Positions 1 to 6,520 of a DNA stretch of 9,450 bases are shown piece by piece. Both the position numbers and the translations under genes were made by a program. Position 1 is the stretch's first letter. Each line of letters begins with the position of its first letter. The notes beneath the pieces are model-generated. The model saw nothing but the letters and a program-made list of their open reading frames with translations, had not been told where the DNA came from and did not search any database. This DNA comes from Thermoproteota archaeon (GTDB taxonomy: Archaea > Thermoproteota > Thermoprotei_A > Sulfolobales > Acidilobaceae). Where the stretch lies: contig JAADGB010000017.1 in NCBI GenBank assembly GCA_013152575.1, positions 1-9,450 on the forward strand, written 5' to 3'.

Positions 1-66
1 AGGGGACTCGAACCCCCGACCACCGGGTTAACAGCCCGGCGCTCTACCTAGCTGAGCTACCCCGGC
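1..66 (-). tRNA. tRNA-Asn (anticodon GTT), 3' end cut by window edge
   Basis: Read on the minus strand, the segment folds as a tRNA. It has a 7-base acceptor 5' strand GCCGGGG, TA, a 4-bp D stem (GCTC/GAGC), a 5-bp anticodon stem (CCGGG/CCCGG) and the 7-base loop CTGTTAA with anticodon GTT. A 5-base variable loop and a T arm with loop TTCGAGT follow. The 3' acceptor strand (expected CCCCGGC), the discriminator base and any CCA lie beyond base 1. No intron is present at position 37/38. The gene lies 31 bases downstream of the small protein gene at 98-484, on the same strand, and may be read from the same transcript. Confidence 0.95.
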
Positions 67-97
67 ACCCACACATGATATACACTGATTGGGGTTT

Positions 98-484
98 TTA
101 GGGGTTTTCCGCCTCAAGTGAGAGAAGGTTCATTACAAGCTCGTACAGGCCATCCTTCTTCAACCCACGCTCAAGCCTGTAGAGCTGCTCTGGGGCAACA
201 CCGTACTTTCTAGCAGTCTTGTAAGGGGCTATCCTGTGGGCTCTCGAGTACAGGAGTAGGAGTAGGCTCCTAAGGGAGCCAGGGTGGCTTAGCCTCATTC
301 TAAACTTGTAGTGGGTTACGAGTTCTTCCAACACCCTCTTGGCTACCTTACTCTCGGAGACCCATTTGACTATCTCGCTGGGGAGCTGTATCTTCTTTGG
401 CTTCCCTATACCGTAGATCGTTACTGTATTCTCATCGTTCACTTCCAGTATGTGCGATACGTAGGGTTTCTTCCTTGACACCAT
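98..484 (-). CDS. small basic protein of unknown function, 128 aa
   Basis: I do not recognise this protein. The N-terminal 40 residues look like short beta strands (VTIYGIGKPKKIQLP, about 21-35). The remainder is mostly helical, with a leucine-rich helix near 71-80. A stretch at about 86-110 (APYKTARKYGVAPEQLYRLE) has the spacing of a helix-turn-helix, so nucleic-acid binding is possible but unproven. The protein is rich in Lys and Arg, with no signal peptide or membrane segment. The ATG at 484 is preceded by GGTG five bases upstream, and a TATA-like element lies about 40 bases upstream, giving a leader of roughly 15 bases. The gene sits between two tRNA genes on the same strand. It may be a lineage-specific crenarchaeal gene. 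That it is coding is likely, given its own promoter and ribosome-binding signals. Confidence 0.75.
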   Translation of the reverse strand: MVSRKKPYVSHILEVNDENTVTIYGIGKPKKIQLPSEIVKWVSESKVAKRVLEELVTHYKFRMRLSHPGSLRSLLLLLYSRAHRIAPYKTARKYGVAPEQLYRLERGLKKDGLYELVMNLLSLEAENP

Positions 485-519
485 CCAGACACCATGGAAT
501 GATTCAATTACCCTTACTA

Positions 520-533
520 GGATTTATATGTTT
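520..533 (-). promoter_or_regulatory. TATA box/BRE for the small protein gene
   Basis: On the minus strand the sequence reads AAAACATATAAATC, a purine-rich BRE-like stretch followed by a TATA-like element centred near 526. An archaeal start about 26 bases downstream would fall near 500, leaving a leader of about 15 bases before the ATG at 484. The TATA core also reads as TTTATATG on the plus strand, but no plus-strand gene follows. Confidence 0.55.
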
Positions 534-615
534 TAGACTAGTCAAACAAGTTAGAAATATGAGAAATACTTCCACCACCCCTTAAACGTAAGTGGAGGGC
601 CCCATGCAGGCCATG

Positions 616-692
616 TGGTGGGCCCGGGGGGACTCGAACCCCCGACCTACGGGTCTGGAGCCCGCCGCTCTGCCTGGCTGAGCTACGGGCCC
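616..692 (-). tRNA. tRNA-Trp (anticodon CCA), intron-less, with encoded CCA end
   Basis: On the minus strand it has a 7-bp acceptor stem (GGGCCCG/CGGGCCC), a D stem GCTC/GAGC and an anticodon stem GCGGG/CCCGT with one G-T pair. The loop CTCCAGA carries anticodon CCA. A 5-base variable region and a T arm GGGGG-TTCGAGT-CCCCC follow. The body is 73 bases (620-692). It is followed by A as discriminator and a genomic CCA (616-619). Many archaeal tRNA-Trp genes carry an intron in the anticodon loop; this one does not. Ten bases just upstream of the mature 5' end are perfectly complementary to the D-arm region (see the repeat entry). Confidence 0.96.
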
Positions 693-704
693 TCCAGCCA
701 GGCA
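671..704. repeat. 10-bp inverted repeat between tRNA-Trp D arm and its 5' flank
   Basis: TGCCTGGCTG at 671-680, inside the D arm of tRNA-Trp, is the perfect reverse complement of CAGCCAGGCA at 695-704, just outside the mature 5' end. Fourteen bases lie between them. If the 5' leader is transcribed, it could pair with the D arm and compete with the tRNA fold. Confidence 0.7.
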
Positions 705-769
705 CCAATTATAGAATTCATGACGGGAGGAATGTAATAAGGGTTCCCCGCACCCAGACACTAAGATAG

Positions 770-889
770 AGGGGTAGCCAGCGGATGACAGATACTCGGA
801 ACCCGGGTCTCGAGGCAATAAGACGAATGAGAGAATTGGATGATTATTGCCGTTGATGACTAGGCCCGCATGAGACGCTGGCTACCCCT
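770..889. repeat. 14-bp perfect inverted repeat enclosing 92 bp next to the ATPase gene end
   Basis: AGGGGTAGCCAGCG (770-783) is the exact reverse complement of CGCTGGCTACCCCT (876-889). The right arm covers the last codons and stop of the ATPase gene ending at 882. The interior holds a second, 8-bp inverted repeat, GGCAATAA (814-821) with TTATTGCC (844-851), and the palindrome ACCCGGGT (801-808). The nested layout suggests either a structured RNA or 3' UTR, or a small inverted-repeat element. Clear target-site duplications are not seen. This is the main content of the non-coding stretch 693-881. Confidence 0.65.
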
Positions 890-900
890 TAAGCCAGCGT
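875..900 (-). terminator. hairpin at the 3' end of the transporter operon
   Basis: ACGCTGGCT (875-883) and AGCCAGCGT (892-900) form a perfect 9-bp stem with an 8-base loop across the stop codon of the last operon gene. No T-run follows immediately on the minus strand, so it is not a classical terminator. It could stabilise the mRNA 3' end or stop readthrough. The arm at 876-883 is also part of the 14-bp repeat, so the two pairings exclude each other. Confidence 0.4.
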
Positions 901-1883
901 TTCAGGAAGCCCTCCTCTAATGGATAGTGGCAGGCAGCCAGTCTACCGTCTCCCATCTCTCTCAACTCTGGCTCCCTACTGGCACAATCCTCTCTCGCGT
1001 ATGGGCATCTTGGATGGAATCTGCAGCCTGATGGGAGGTTCCTTGGATCAGCGATCTCTCCCTTGATATCCAGCCTCTTCCGCCTCCTCATAGTAATGCT
1101 TGGGGCAGCCGTTGCCAATGCAGCCGTGTATGGATGCCTGGGGTCCCTCAATACCTTGTCAACGGGCCCGTACTCTATGATCTTGCCGAGGTACATTACT
1201 GCGATCTTGTCGGCGACAAGCCTGGCAACGGAGAGGTCGTGGGTGATGAATATCATGGCGAGACCATACTCCTCCTGGAACCCCTTCAATAGCTCTAAGA
1301 TTGAGGCTCTCATGGAAACGTCTATCATCGAGACAGGCTCATCTGCAACAACGAACTCGGGCTTAAGGATCATAGCCCTTGCAATGACAACCCTCTGCCT
1401 CTGCCCGCCGCTGAGCTGGCTTGGTATTCTATCATAGAAGTCCTCTGCAGGTGTTAGGCCTACGCGCTCCAACATCTTCATAGCTTGCTCCTTGGCCTCC
1501 TCCTTCTCGGCTAGGCCATGTACTATGAGGGGCTCTGCAATAGCCTCGCCTATAGGCTTCCTCGGGTTGAGGCTGGCATAGGGGTCTTGGTAGATCATCT
1601 GCATCCTTCTCCTAAACGGCCTCAGCTCCTTCATACTCATATGAGTTATATCTACTCCGTCGAAGATGATCTCGCCCTCATCCGGCTCTAGTAGCCTTAA
1701 GACTAGCCTCCCAGTAGTGGTCTTGCCACAACCAGACTCTCCTACTAGCGCAAGTGTCTCTCCCCTCTTCACATCGAAGCTCACACCATCAACAGCCCTG
1801 ACTATCTCCTTTTCACCGCCTAGAATCCCACCGCCCTGGACGAAGTACTTCTTCAACCCCCTCACGCTAAGCAACACGCTCAC
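882..1883 (-). CDS. Opp/Dpp-type ABC transporter ATP-binding protein (OppF/DppF class)
   Basis: This is one of the two ATPases that power the importer encoded upstream. It shows Walker A GESGCGKTT at about 49-57, ABC signature LSGGQRQR at 157-164, Walker B FVVADEP at 177-183 and the switch His in ITHD at 215. The C-terminal oligopeptide-transporter extension (PYTAAL, then GCRFHPRCP) carries Cys 287, 293, 300 and 318, a set known to bind [4Fe-4S] in some DppD/OppD homologues. At 333 residues, the length is normal for the family. The frame is open to an ATG at 1910, but I chose GTG at 1883. A full GAGGTGAT ribosome-binding site ends four bases before it, and the upstream ATPase gene stops at 1889. 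It is the last gene of the operon. The C-terminal KRWLKG is encoded within inverted repeats. Confidence 0.95.
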   Translation of the reverse strand: MSVLLSVRGLKKYFVQGGGILGGEKEIVRAVDGVSFDVKRGETLALVGESGCGKTTTGRLVLRLLEPDEGEIIFDGVDITHMSMKELRPFRRRMQMIYQDPYASLNPRKPIGEAIAEPLIVHGLAEKEEAKEQAMKMLERVGLTPAEDFYDRIPSQLSGGQRQRVVIARAMILKPEFVVADEPVSMIDVSMRASILELLKGFQEEYGLAMIFITHDLSVARLVADKIAVMYLGKIIEYGPVDKVLRDPRHPYTAALATAAPSITMRRRKRLDIKGEIADPRNLPSGCRFHPRCPYAREDCASREPELREMGDGRLAACHYPLEEGFLKRWLKG

Positions 1884-1887
1884 TACA

Positions 1888-1895
1888 ATCACCTC
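1888..1895 (-). promoter_or_regulatory. ribosome-binding site setting the start of the second ATPase gene
   Basis: GAGGTGAT on the minus strand matches the crenarchaeal anti-Shine-Dalgarno (AUCACCUC). It overlaps the TGA stop of the upstream ATPase gene and lies four bases before GTG at 1883. It favours that start over the ATG at 1910, and it implies translational coupling. Confidence 0.8.
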
Positions 1896-2845
1896 GTGTA
1901 CAAGTGACATGATACAATCCTATCGTCTACCTTGACGTACTCTGGCTCATCCTTATCGCATGGATCAAACCTCCGCGGACATCTAGGATGGAAGGGGCAC
2001 CCCCTCGGGGGATTCCTCAGGTCTGGCGGGTTGCCTGGAATACCCTTGATCCTCTTCTCACCCCATAGGTCTGGCGCGCTCTCAAGCAATCCCCGAGTGT
2101 ATGGGTGAAGCGGGTTCTCGATGATAGCATCCACAGGACCATACTCCACCACTCTACCGGCATACATTACAGCGATCCTATCACTCCTCTCAGCGGCCAA
2201 TGCAATGTCATGGGTGATTAATATCACGCTCATCTTCAACTCCTTCATTAGATCTTCTAGGAGGTCCATTATCTTGGCCTGTACAATCACGTCCAAGGCC
2301 GTTGTAGGCTCATCAGCGATTAGGAGGGAGGGCTTTAAGGCAACTGCAGCCGCTATCAGTACCCTCTGCCTCTGCCCACCGCTGAGCTGGTGTGGATAAT
2401 AGTTTACCCTATCTCCCGGTATCCCCACCATTTCAAGTGCTTCGCGGGCGAGCTTCAAGGCCTCCTCCATATCAGTGGTAACGCCATGCTCGATGTAGAC
2501 GTCAGCGATCTGCTCTCCAACCTTTCTCACAGGATCGAGGCTCGTCATTGGATCCTGGAAGACCATTGATATACTCTTACCCCTCAACTCCCTCATCTTC
2601 TGCTCAGGCAGGCTTAGGAGGTCCATGCCGTTGAAGACAATCCTACCGCTCACGATCCTCCCAGGCGGTGGCACTAATCTAAGTAGTGCGAGGGCAAGGG
2701 TGCTCTTCCCACTACCAGACTCTCCAACGAAGCTGACGAACTCTCCCCTGGGTATGTCGAGCGTGACTCTGTCCACAGCCTTCACTACACCGGTAAAGGT
2801 GTAGTAGTGGACGCTCACATCCTCCAGCCTGACAACGCTCTCCAC
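1889..2845 (-). CDS. Opp/Dpp-type ABC transporter ATP-binding protein (OppD/DppD class)
   Basis: This is the partner ATPase of the importer, expected to form a heterodimer with the downstream ATPase on the inner face of the membrane. Visible motifs are Walker A GESGSGKST (about 41-49), signature LSGGQRQR (154-161), Walker B LLIADEP followed by TTALDV (174-186), and the switch His of ITHD (212). The C-terminal tail has PYTRGLLES and GCPFHPRCP, with Cys 283, 289, 296 and 313 in iron-sulfur-type spacing. Length is 318 residues, typical of the family. The open frame begins with a GTG at 2854 that overlaps the permease stop. I prefer the GTG at 2845, because GAGGTGAT ends four bases before it, exactly as at the next junction. 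It is translationally coupled to the permease gene upstream. Confidence 0.95.
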   Translation of the reverse strand: MESVVRLEDVSVHYYTFTGVVKAVDRVTLDIPRGEFVSFVGESGSGKSTLALALLRLVPPPGRIVSGRIVFNGMDLLSLPEQKMRELRGKSISMVFQDPMTSLDPVRKVGEQIADVYIEHGVTTDMEEALKLAREALEMVGIPGDRVNYYPHQLSGGQRQRVLIAAAVALKPSLLIADEPTTALDVIVQAKIMDLLEDLMKELKMSVILITHDIALAAERSDRIAVMYAGRVVEYGPVDAIIENPLHPYTRGLLESAPDLWGEKRIKGIPGNPPDLRNPPRGCPFHPRCPRRFDPCDKDEPEYVKVDDRIVSCHLYTR

Positions 2846-2849
2846 TATG

Positions 2850-2857
2850 ATCACCTC
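2850..2857 (-). promoter_or_regulatory. ribosome-binding site setting the start of the first ATPase gene
   Basis: GAGGTGAT on the minus strand overlaps the TGA stop of the permease C gene and precedes GTG at 2845 by four bases. The arrangement is the same as at 1888-1895. It argues against the GTG at 2854, which would lie inside the site itself. Confidence 0.8.
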
Positions 2858-3717
2858 TCAGTCCTTATAGCATACCTTTCTCCTAGACCCTCGCCTACCA
2901 GCGCGAATCCAAGTGCTAGTAGCGTGATTACAATACCTGGGAAGAGGGTTGCCCACCAGGCGCCCTGGTCTAGGTATCTTAATCCTACTCGTAGGTCGAG
3001 GCCCCAGTCTGGGCTCGGATAGGAGACTGTGAGGCCGAAGAAGGCTAGTCCCGCCTCAGTGAGTATTGCGTCCGTGGCAGCGAGGCCGAAGACAACTAGT
3101 ATGGTCGGGGCAACGTTTGGCAGGACGTGGTAGAGCATTATGTGAGTGTTCGGGTAGCCGAGGGCTTCAGCCGCTTCAACGTATAGGCTCTCCCTCACCT
3201 CTAGGACTTGGCCTCTAACCATTCTGAAGAAGGTCGGCACGTATACTACGCTGAGCGATATAGCCGCGTTTGTCGGGCTCGGGCCTAACACGCTTGCAAC
3301 TGCTAGGGCGAGTACGATCCCCGGGAAGGCATAGATGCTATCCATGACCATGCTCAGTATCCTATCTAGCTTCCCACCATAGAAGCCGGACACTAGTCCC
3401 AAGGGTACTCCTATGGCCATCGAGAGTATTGCTGAGAATGCCACCACGTATAGGACTATACGGGTCCCCCAGACAATCCTTGAGAACACGTCGTATCCGA
3501 GCTCGGTGGTTCCCATTATATGATTCCTGTCTGGCGGCTGCGGGCTTGCAGCCAAGCTACTAGGCACGCTCCTCTCGGTTGGACCATATGGTGCTATCCA
3601 TGGCGCGAAGACTGCGAGTATGACGAATGCTAGGATTATGGCCAGTCCAGTTAATAGGAGCCCTCTGCCGGGTTTTCTGCCGAATATCTGCTGTGTAACA
3701 CCGCTAATTGTGGGCAT
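2851..3717 (-). CDS. Opp/Dpp-type ABC transporter permease (OppC/DppC class)
   Basis: This is an inner membrane-domain subunit that pairs with the OppB-type permease. It has a cytoplasmic N-terminus, a first membrane helix at about 20-42 (LLLTGLAIILAFVILAVF) and the family's periplasmic-type loop with HIMGTTELGYDVFSR. Several further helices follow. The EAA coupling loop (EAAEALGYPN...HVLPN, about 181-201) contacts the ATPases. EAGLAFFGL and SPDWG near 221-239 are characteristic of OppC. At 288 residues the protein is full length. ATG at 3717 is preceded by GGGGTGA six bases upstream, which itself abuts the stop codon of the OppB-type gene. Its own stop overlaps the ribosome-binding site of the next ATPase gene, so B, C, D and F are tightly packed. 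Confidence 0.95.
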   Translation of the reverse strand: MPTISGVTQQIFGRKPGRGLLLTGLAIILAFVILAVFAPWIAPYGPTERSVPSSLAASPQPPDRNHIMGTTELGYDVFSRIVWGTRIVLYVVAFSAILSMAIGVPLGLVSGFYGGKLDRILSMVMDSIYAFPGIVLALAVASVLGPSPTNAAISLSVVYVPTFFRMVRGQVLEVRESLYVEAAEALGYPNTHIMLYHVLPNVAPTILVVFGLAATDAILTEAGLAFFGLTVSYPSPDWGLDLRVGLRYLDQGAWWATLFPGIVITLLALGFALVGEGLGERYAIRTER

Positions 3718-3729
3718 CTCCCTTCACCC

Positions 3730-4764
3730 CTAGTATCTTATCCTGGGATCTATGAGGGCGTAGATTATGTCTACGATGAGGCTGACTAGACCCACCATGA
3801 AGGCGAATACCATGATGGTTCCCTGTATTGCGCTATAGTCTCTATACTGGATCTTCTCGAAGAGGTAGCTGCCTAGTCCTGGCCAGGAAAATGTGGTCTC
3901 CGTGAGCACAGCCCCGCCAAGTAGTATGGCTAACTGTAGCCCCATGTACGTAACTATAGGTATCATAGCGTTCCTCAAAGCATACTTCAACACCTTGGTC
4001 TCAGGGAGACCCCTAGACCTGTAAGCCCGTATGAAATCGGCCTGGAGTATATCTGAAAGGTTGGATCTCACCAGCCTCGTATAGGCTCCACTCAACACTA
4101 TTCCGAGAGTGAGTGCTGGAAGGATGAGGTGCTTCAACGCATTGAAGAATGCTGCAGGATTACCAGTTAGTATAGCGTCCAGCGTGTAGATTCCAGTTAT
4201 CCTCTTCAATGTTATCGAGGGATCAAGCCTCCCGCCAGCAGGAAGCCAGCCTAGGTATACTGAGAAGAGTAGTATGAAGAGGGACCCGAGCCATGGTATG
4301 AATAATGTATATGCAACTATACCGTAAACCCTCATCGAATAATCGATCTTAGACCCTCTCCTGAGGGCGGCGAGGGTCCCCGTTATGAGGCCGAGCAATA
4401 CGCTTACAGTAAAGCCAGCAATCGTTAACTCGATGGTTGCAGGTATCCTATAGGCTAGGTCTTTTGATATAGATCTACCCTCGATTACCATGCTTTCTCC
4501 AAAGTTTCCGTGAAGGATATTCCACAGGTAGTCGAAGTATTGAACGTATAAGGGCTTGTCCAAGCCTAGCCTGTGCATCTTTTCCTGGAGTATCTCGGGG
4601 GGCACGTAGTGTGTGCCAAGCGCTGAAAGTATCGGGTTGCCTGGGATCACTCGTAGTAGGATGAATATCAGAGTGTATAGTATGAGTATAGTGGGTATTA
4701 TCAGGAGCCCCCTTATCACTATGTACCGGAGTAATCGTCCCACTCTAGCAACACCCTCCCTCAT
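3730..4764 (-). CDS. Opp/Dpp-type ABC transporter permease (OppB/DppB class)
   Basis: This is a membrane-domain subunit of the importer. It has an N-terminal helix at about 17-37, RVIPGNP after it, and the conserved MHRLGLDKPLYVQYFDYL and GNFGES segments. The EAA loop is at about 247-270 (AYRSRGLPETKVLKYALRNA). ETTFSWPGLG (289-298) and a C-terminal DPRIRY are hallmarks of OppB. Length is 344 residues. I keep ATG at 4764: a TATA-like box at 4789-4797 would start transcription within a few bases of it, giving a nearly leaderless mRNA. An alternative is GTG at 4743, preceded by GGAGGGTG, which would begin MGRLLRY as in many OppB proteins; the call between the two is open. The gene is 77 bases downstream of the binding-protein gene. 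Confidence 0.94.
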   Translation of the reverse strand: MREGVARVGRLLRYIVIRGLLIIPTILILYTLIFILLRVIPGNPILSALGTHYVPPEILQEKMHRLGLDKPLYVQYFDYLWNILHGNFGESMVIEGRSISKDLAYRIPATIELTIAGFTVSVLLGLITGTLAALRRGSKIDYSMRVYGIVAYTLFIPWLGSLFILLFSVYLGWLPAGGRLDPSITLKRITGIYTLDAILTGNPAAFFNALKHLILPALTLGIVLSGAYTRLVRSNLSDILQADFIRAYRSRGLPETKVLKYALRNAMIPIVTYMGLQLAILLGGAVLTETTFSWPGLGSYLFEKIQYRDYSAIQGTIMVFAFMVGLVSLIVDIIYALIDPRIRY

Positions 4765-4788
4765 GTTGCATGGGCGGAGGCTTGTAGG

Positions 4789-4797
4789 ACTATTTAC
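4789..4797 (-). promoter_or_regulatory. internal TATA box before the permease gene
   Basis: GTAAATAGT on the minus strand, centred near 4793, lies about 29 bases upstream of the ATG at 4764. That is the spacing of an archaeal promoter producing a nearly leaderless transcript. It would give the permease and ATPase genes a promoter separate from that of the binding protein. Confidence 0.5.
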
Positions 4798-4814
4798 GGG
4801 GTTCGGTTGATAGG

Positions 4815-4833
4815 TTAAAAAAAGATAAAAATT
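4815..4833 (-). terminator. T-rich terminator-like tract after the binding-protein gene
   Basis: The minus strand reads AATTTTTATCTTTTTTTAA just 8 bases past the TAA stop of the binding-protein gene. Archaeal RNA polymerase terminates on such T-rich tracts without a hairpin. It is the strongest T-run I noticed in the window. Partial termination here would give more binding protein than permease. Confidence 0.6.
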
Positions 4834-4841
4834 GTGTTAGG

Positions 4842-6410
4842 TTATCCGCCTACCTCTATCGAGTCGTATAGCAGGAACATTAATGGGCTTATCTTAATGC
4901 TCGTCACGTCCTTCGATGTTACCACGTATAGCTTACCCTGTATCAATGGTATGTATGGTACGTCTTCGGCCAGTATGTTCTGTACTTGCTCATATAACTG
5001 GGCCCTCTGCGTCTGATCCGTTAGTGTCTGGGCCTCTTTGAGTAATTGGTCTACTGTCGGGTTGGAGTAGCCGGTGCCTGTCCACGAGTTGGCGGTTGAT
5101 GACAGGAATGGCGTCAGGTAGTTGTCGGGGTCTAGGTAGTCTGGATACCATCCTAGCAGGCTCACCATCATTTGTCCATTTCTTAACTGGTCGACGTACT
5201 GTGACCACTCGCTGCTCTTCACATCAACTGTGATCATGCCGGTCTTCTCCCACTGTGACTTGAGTACCGCTGCTAGCTGTGCCTCTGTGTCTCCGTAGTG
5301 GGTTGGCGTGTACCATAGTTCTATGTGGAGTTTGTTGGTCTCACTGTAGCCTGCCTGCTGGAGTAGCTGCCTTGCTAGGTCTAGGTTAGCGTCTCCATAC
5401 TTGGTCTTGAAGGCGTCGATGTGGCTCCATAGGCCTGCGGGCACCATGCTGTATAGAGGCTCTACAGTGCCCTTGAAGACGGTCTCGGCTATTTCTGTCC
5501 TGTTGACAGCGGCAGCTAGTGCCTGTCTTACTAGCACGTTGTCTGTTGGTGGCGCGTCTGTCTTGATAACTACGTATCTAATGTATAGGCCTGGTACCTC
5601 TAGTACCTTGAAGTCGGGGTTGTTCTGTAGGTCCTGTATGTCTTCAGGGTTGAGGGTTCTCCATGCCACGTCGATTTCTCCTGAGAGTAATGCGTTCTTC
5701 AACGCGTTGGCTGAGGAGTAGAATGTTATCACGACCTTGTCGTTCTTGGGCTTCTCTCCATAGTAGTATGGGTTTGGTACTAGTACTAGCTTCTCGTCTC
5801 TCACCCACTCCTCTATCTTGTAGGGTCCACAGCCACCCCAGGTTGCGTCGCTGGCGATCTGGTCGTCTGGGTAGTTGGGGTGCACGGGATAGTATGGTGG
5901 GGTTGCAACTACTGCTAGGAAGTAGCTTGCAGGCGTCTTCAGAGTGAACTTAACCGTGTAGTCGTCGAGTGCCTCTACTTTTTCAACGAACTCGGTCACC
6001 AGCCAGCTGGGGTCGCCCTGTATCTTCATGACCCTCTCGATGCTCCTCACAACGTCGTGTGCAGTGCATGGTGTGCCGTCGGCGAACTTGGCGTCTTGCC
6101 TTAGGTGGAATATCCATACCTTACCGTTTTCTTGCACGTCCCAGCTCGTCGCTAAATCGCCGACAATCTTACCGGTGTCGGGGTCATACTTGACTAGGCC
6201 GGCCATCACGTTACTCAGTACTTCCCACGTGAAGAAGTCATAGGCGTTGGCAGGGTCTAGGTCTGTTATCTTGTCAGTTACACCTATGACGACGACCTTC
6301 TCCTTCTCCTGGCCGCCAAGGGTGTAGAATGCACCCACGATTATCAGCACGATTATTACGACGGAGGCGATTAGGACGCTCCTACTAATAGCCCTTCTCT
6401 TATAACTCAT
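4842..6410 (-). CDS. extracellular solute-binding protein, family 5 (OppA/DppA class)
   Basis: This binds the substrate outside the membrane and delivers it to the OppBC permease. The N-terminus is MSYKRRAISRS followed by a hydrophobic segment (about 11-29), then a charged QEKEK linker, which fits a membrane anchor or signal peptide. RAIS in front of the hydrophobic stretch loosely resembles a class III (PibD-type) signal site. The mature part has the family 5 pattern: TDLDPANAYDFFTWEV, GDLATSWDV, WIFHLRQDAKFADGTP with TAHDVV, GGCGPYKI, and ALAAAVNR. Length is 522 residues. The frame extends to an ATG at 6461, but the TATA box at 6469-6476 predicts a transcript start downstream of it. I therefore chose ATG at 6410, preceded by AGGGTGG. 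The substrate is unknown; this family carries peptides, sugars or nickel. Confidence 0.92.
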   Translation of the reverse strand: MSYKRRAISRSVLIASVVIIVLIIVGAFYTLGGQEKEKVVVIGVTDKITDLDPANAYDFFTWEVLSNVMAGLVKYDPDTGKIVGDLATSWDVQENGKVWIFHLRQDAKFADGTPCTAHDVVRSIERVMKIQGDPSWLVTEFVEKVEALDDYTVKFTLKTPASYFLAVVATPPYYPVHPNYPDDQIASDATWGGCGPYKIEEWVRDEKLVLVPNPYYYGEKPKNDKVVITFYSSANALKNALLSGEIDVAWRTLNPEDIQDLQNNPDFKVLEVPGLYIRYVVIKTDAPPTDNVLVRQALAAAVNRTEIAETVFKGTVEPLYSMVPAGLWSHIDAFKTKYGDANLDLARQLLQQAGYSETNKLHIELWYTPTHYGDTEAQLAAVLKSQWEKTGMITVDVKSSEWSQYVDQLRNGQMMVSLLGWYPDYLDPDNYLTPFLSSTANSWTGTGYSNPTVDQLLKEAQTLTDQTQRAQLYEQVQNILAEDVPYIPLIQGKLYVVTSKDVTSIKISPLMFLLYDSIEVGG

Positions 6411-6468
6411 TTCGGTGTCCACCCTGTGGGGTACATGGTCATGGTGACGAAAGTTACTCATCTAGACA

Positions 6469-6476
6469 TTAAATAG
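6469..6476. promoter_or_regulatory. shared TATA-like element of the divergent transporter/Nudix promoter
   Basis: The element reads TTAAATAG on the plus strand and CTATTTAA on the minus strand, centred near 6472. About 26 bases to the right (near 6498), a start would give the Nudix gene a leader of about 23 bases with its GGTG site. About 26 bases to the left (near 6447), a start would give the binding-protein gene a leader of about 37 bases. No second TATA-like element is obvious in the gap. Confidence 0.5.
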
Positions 6477-6520
6477 TTTGCCACGCCTACAAGTCAATTC
6501 AAGAAACCCCGGTGTAAATA

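Noticed and set aside
91..110. Tandem GGGGTTTT-like telomere-style repeat
   Set aside because: Only two units are present, and they are mostly the last codons of the small protein gene.
582..818. Open frame across tRNA-Trp on the minus strand
   Set aside because: It reads straight through the tRNA gene and the inverted repeats and has no family resemblance.
854..859. TGATGA as box C' of a C/D box guide RNA
   Set aside because: No D or D' box (CTGA) lies at the required spacing and no second C box follows, so a guide RNA is not supported.
770..889. Clear-cut MITE with target-site duplication
   Set aside because: The 14-bp ends are perfect, but the flanking bases (GATAG on the left, TAAGC on the right) do not form a convincing duplication and no other copy is in the window. 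It is kept only as one hypothesis.
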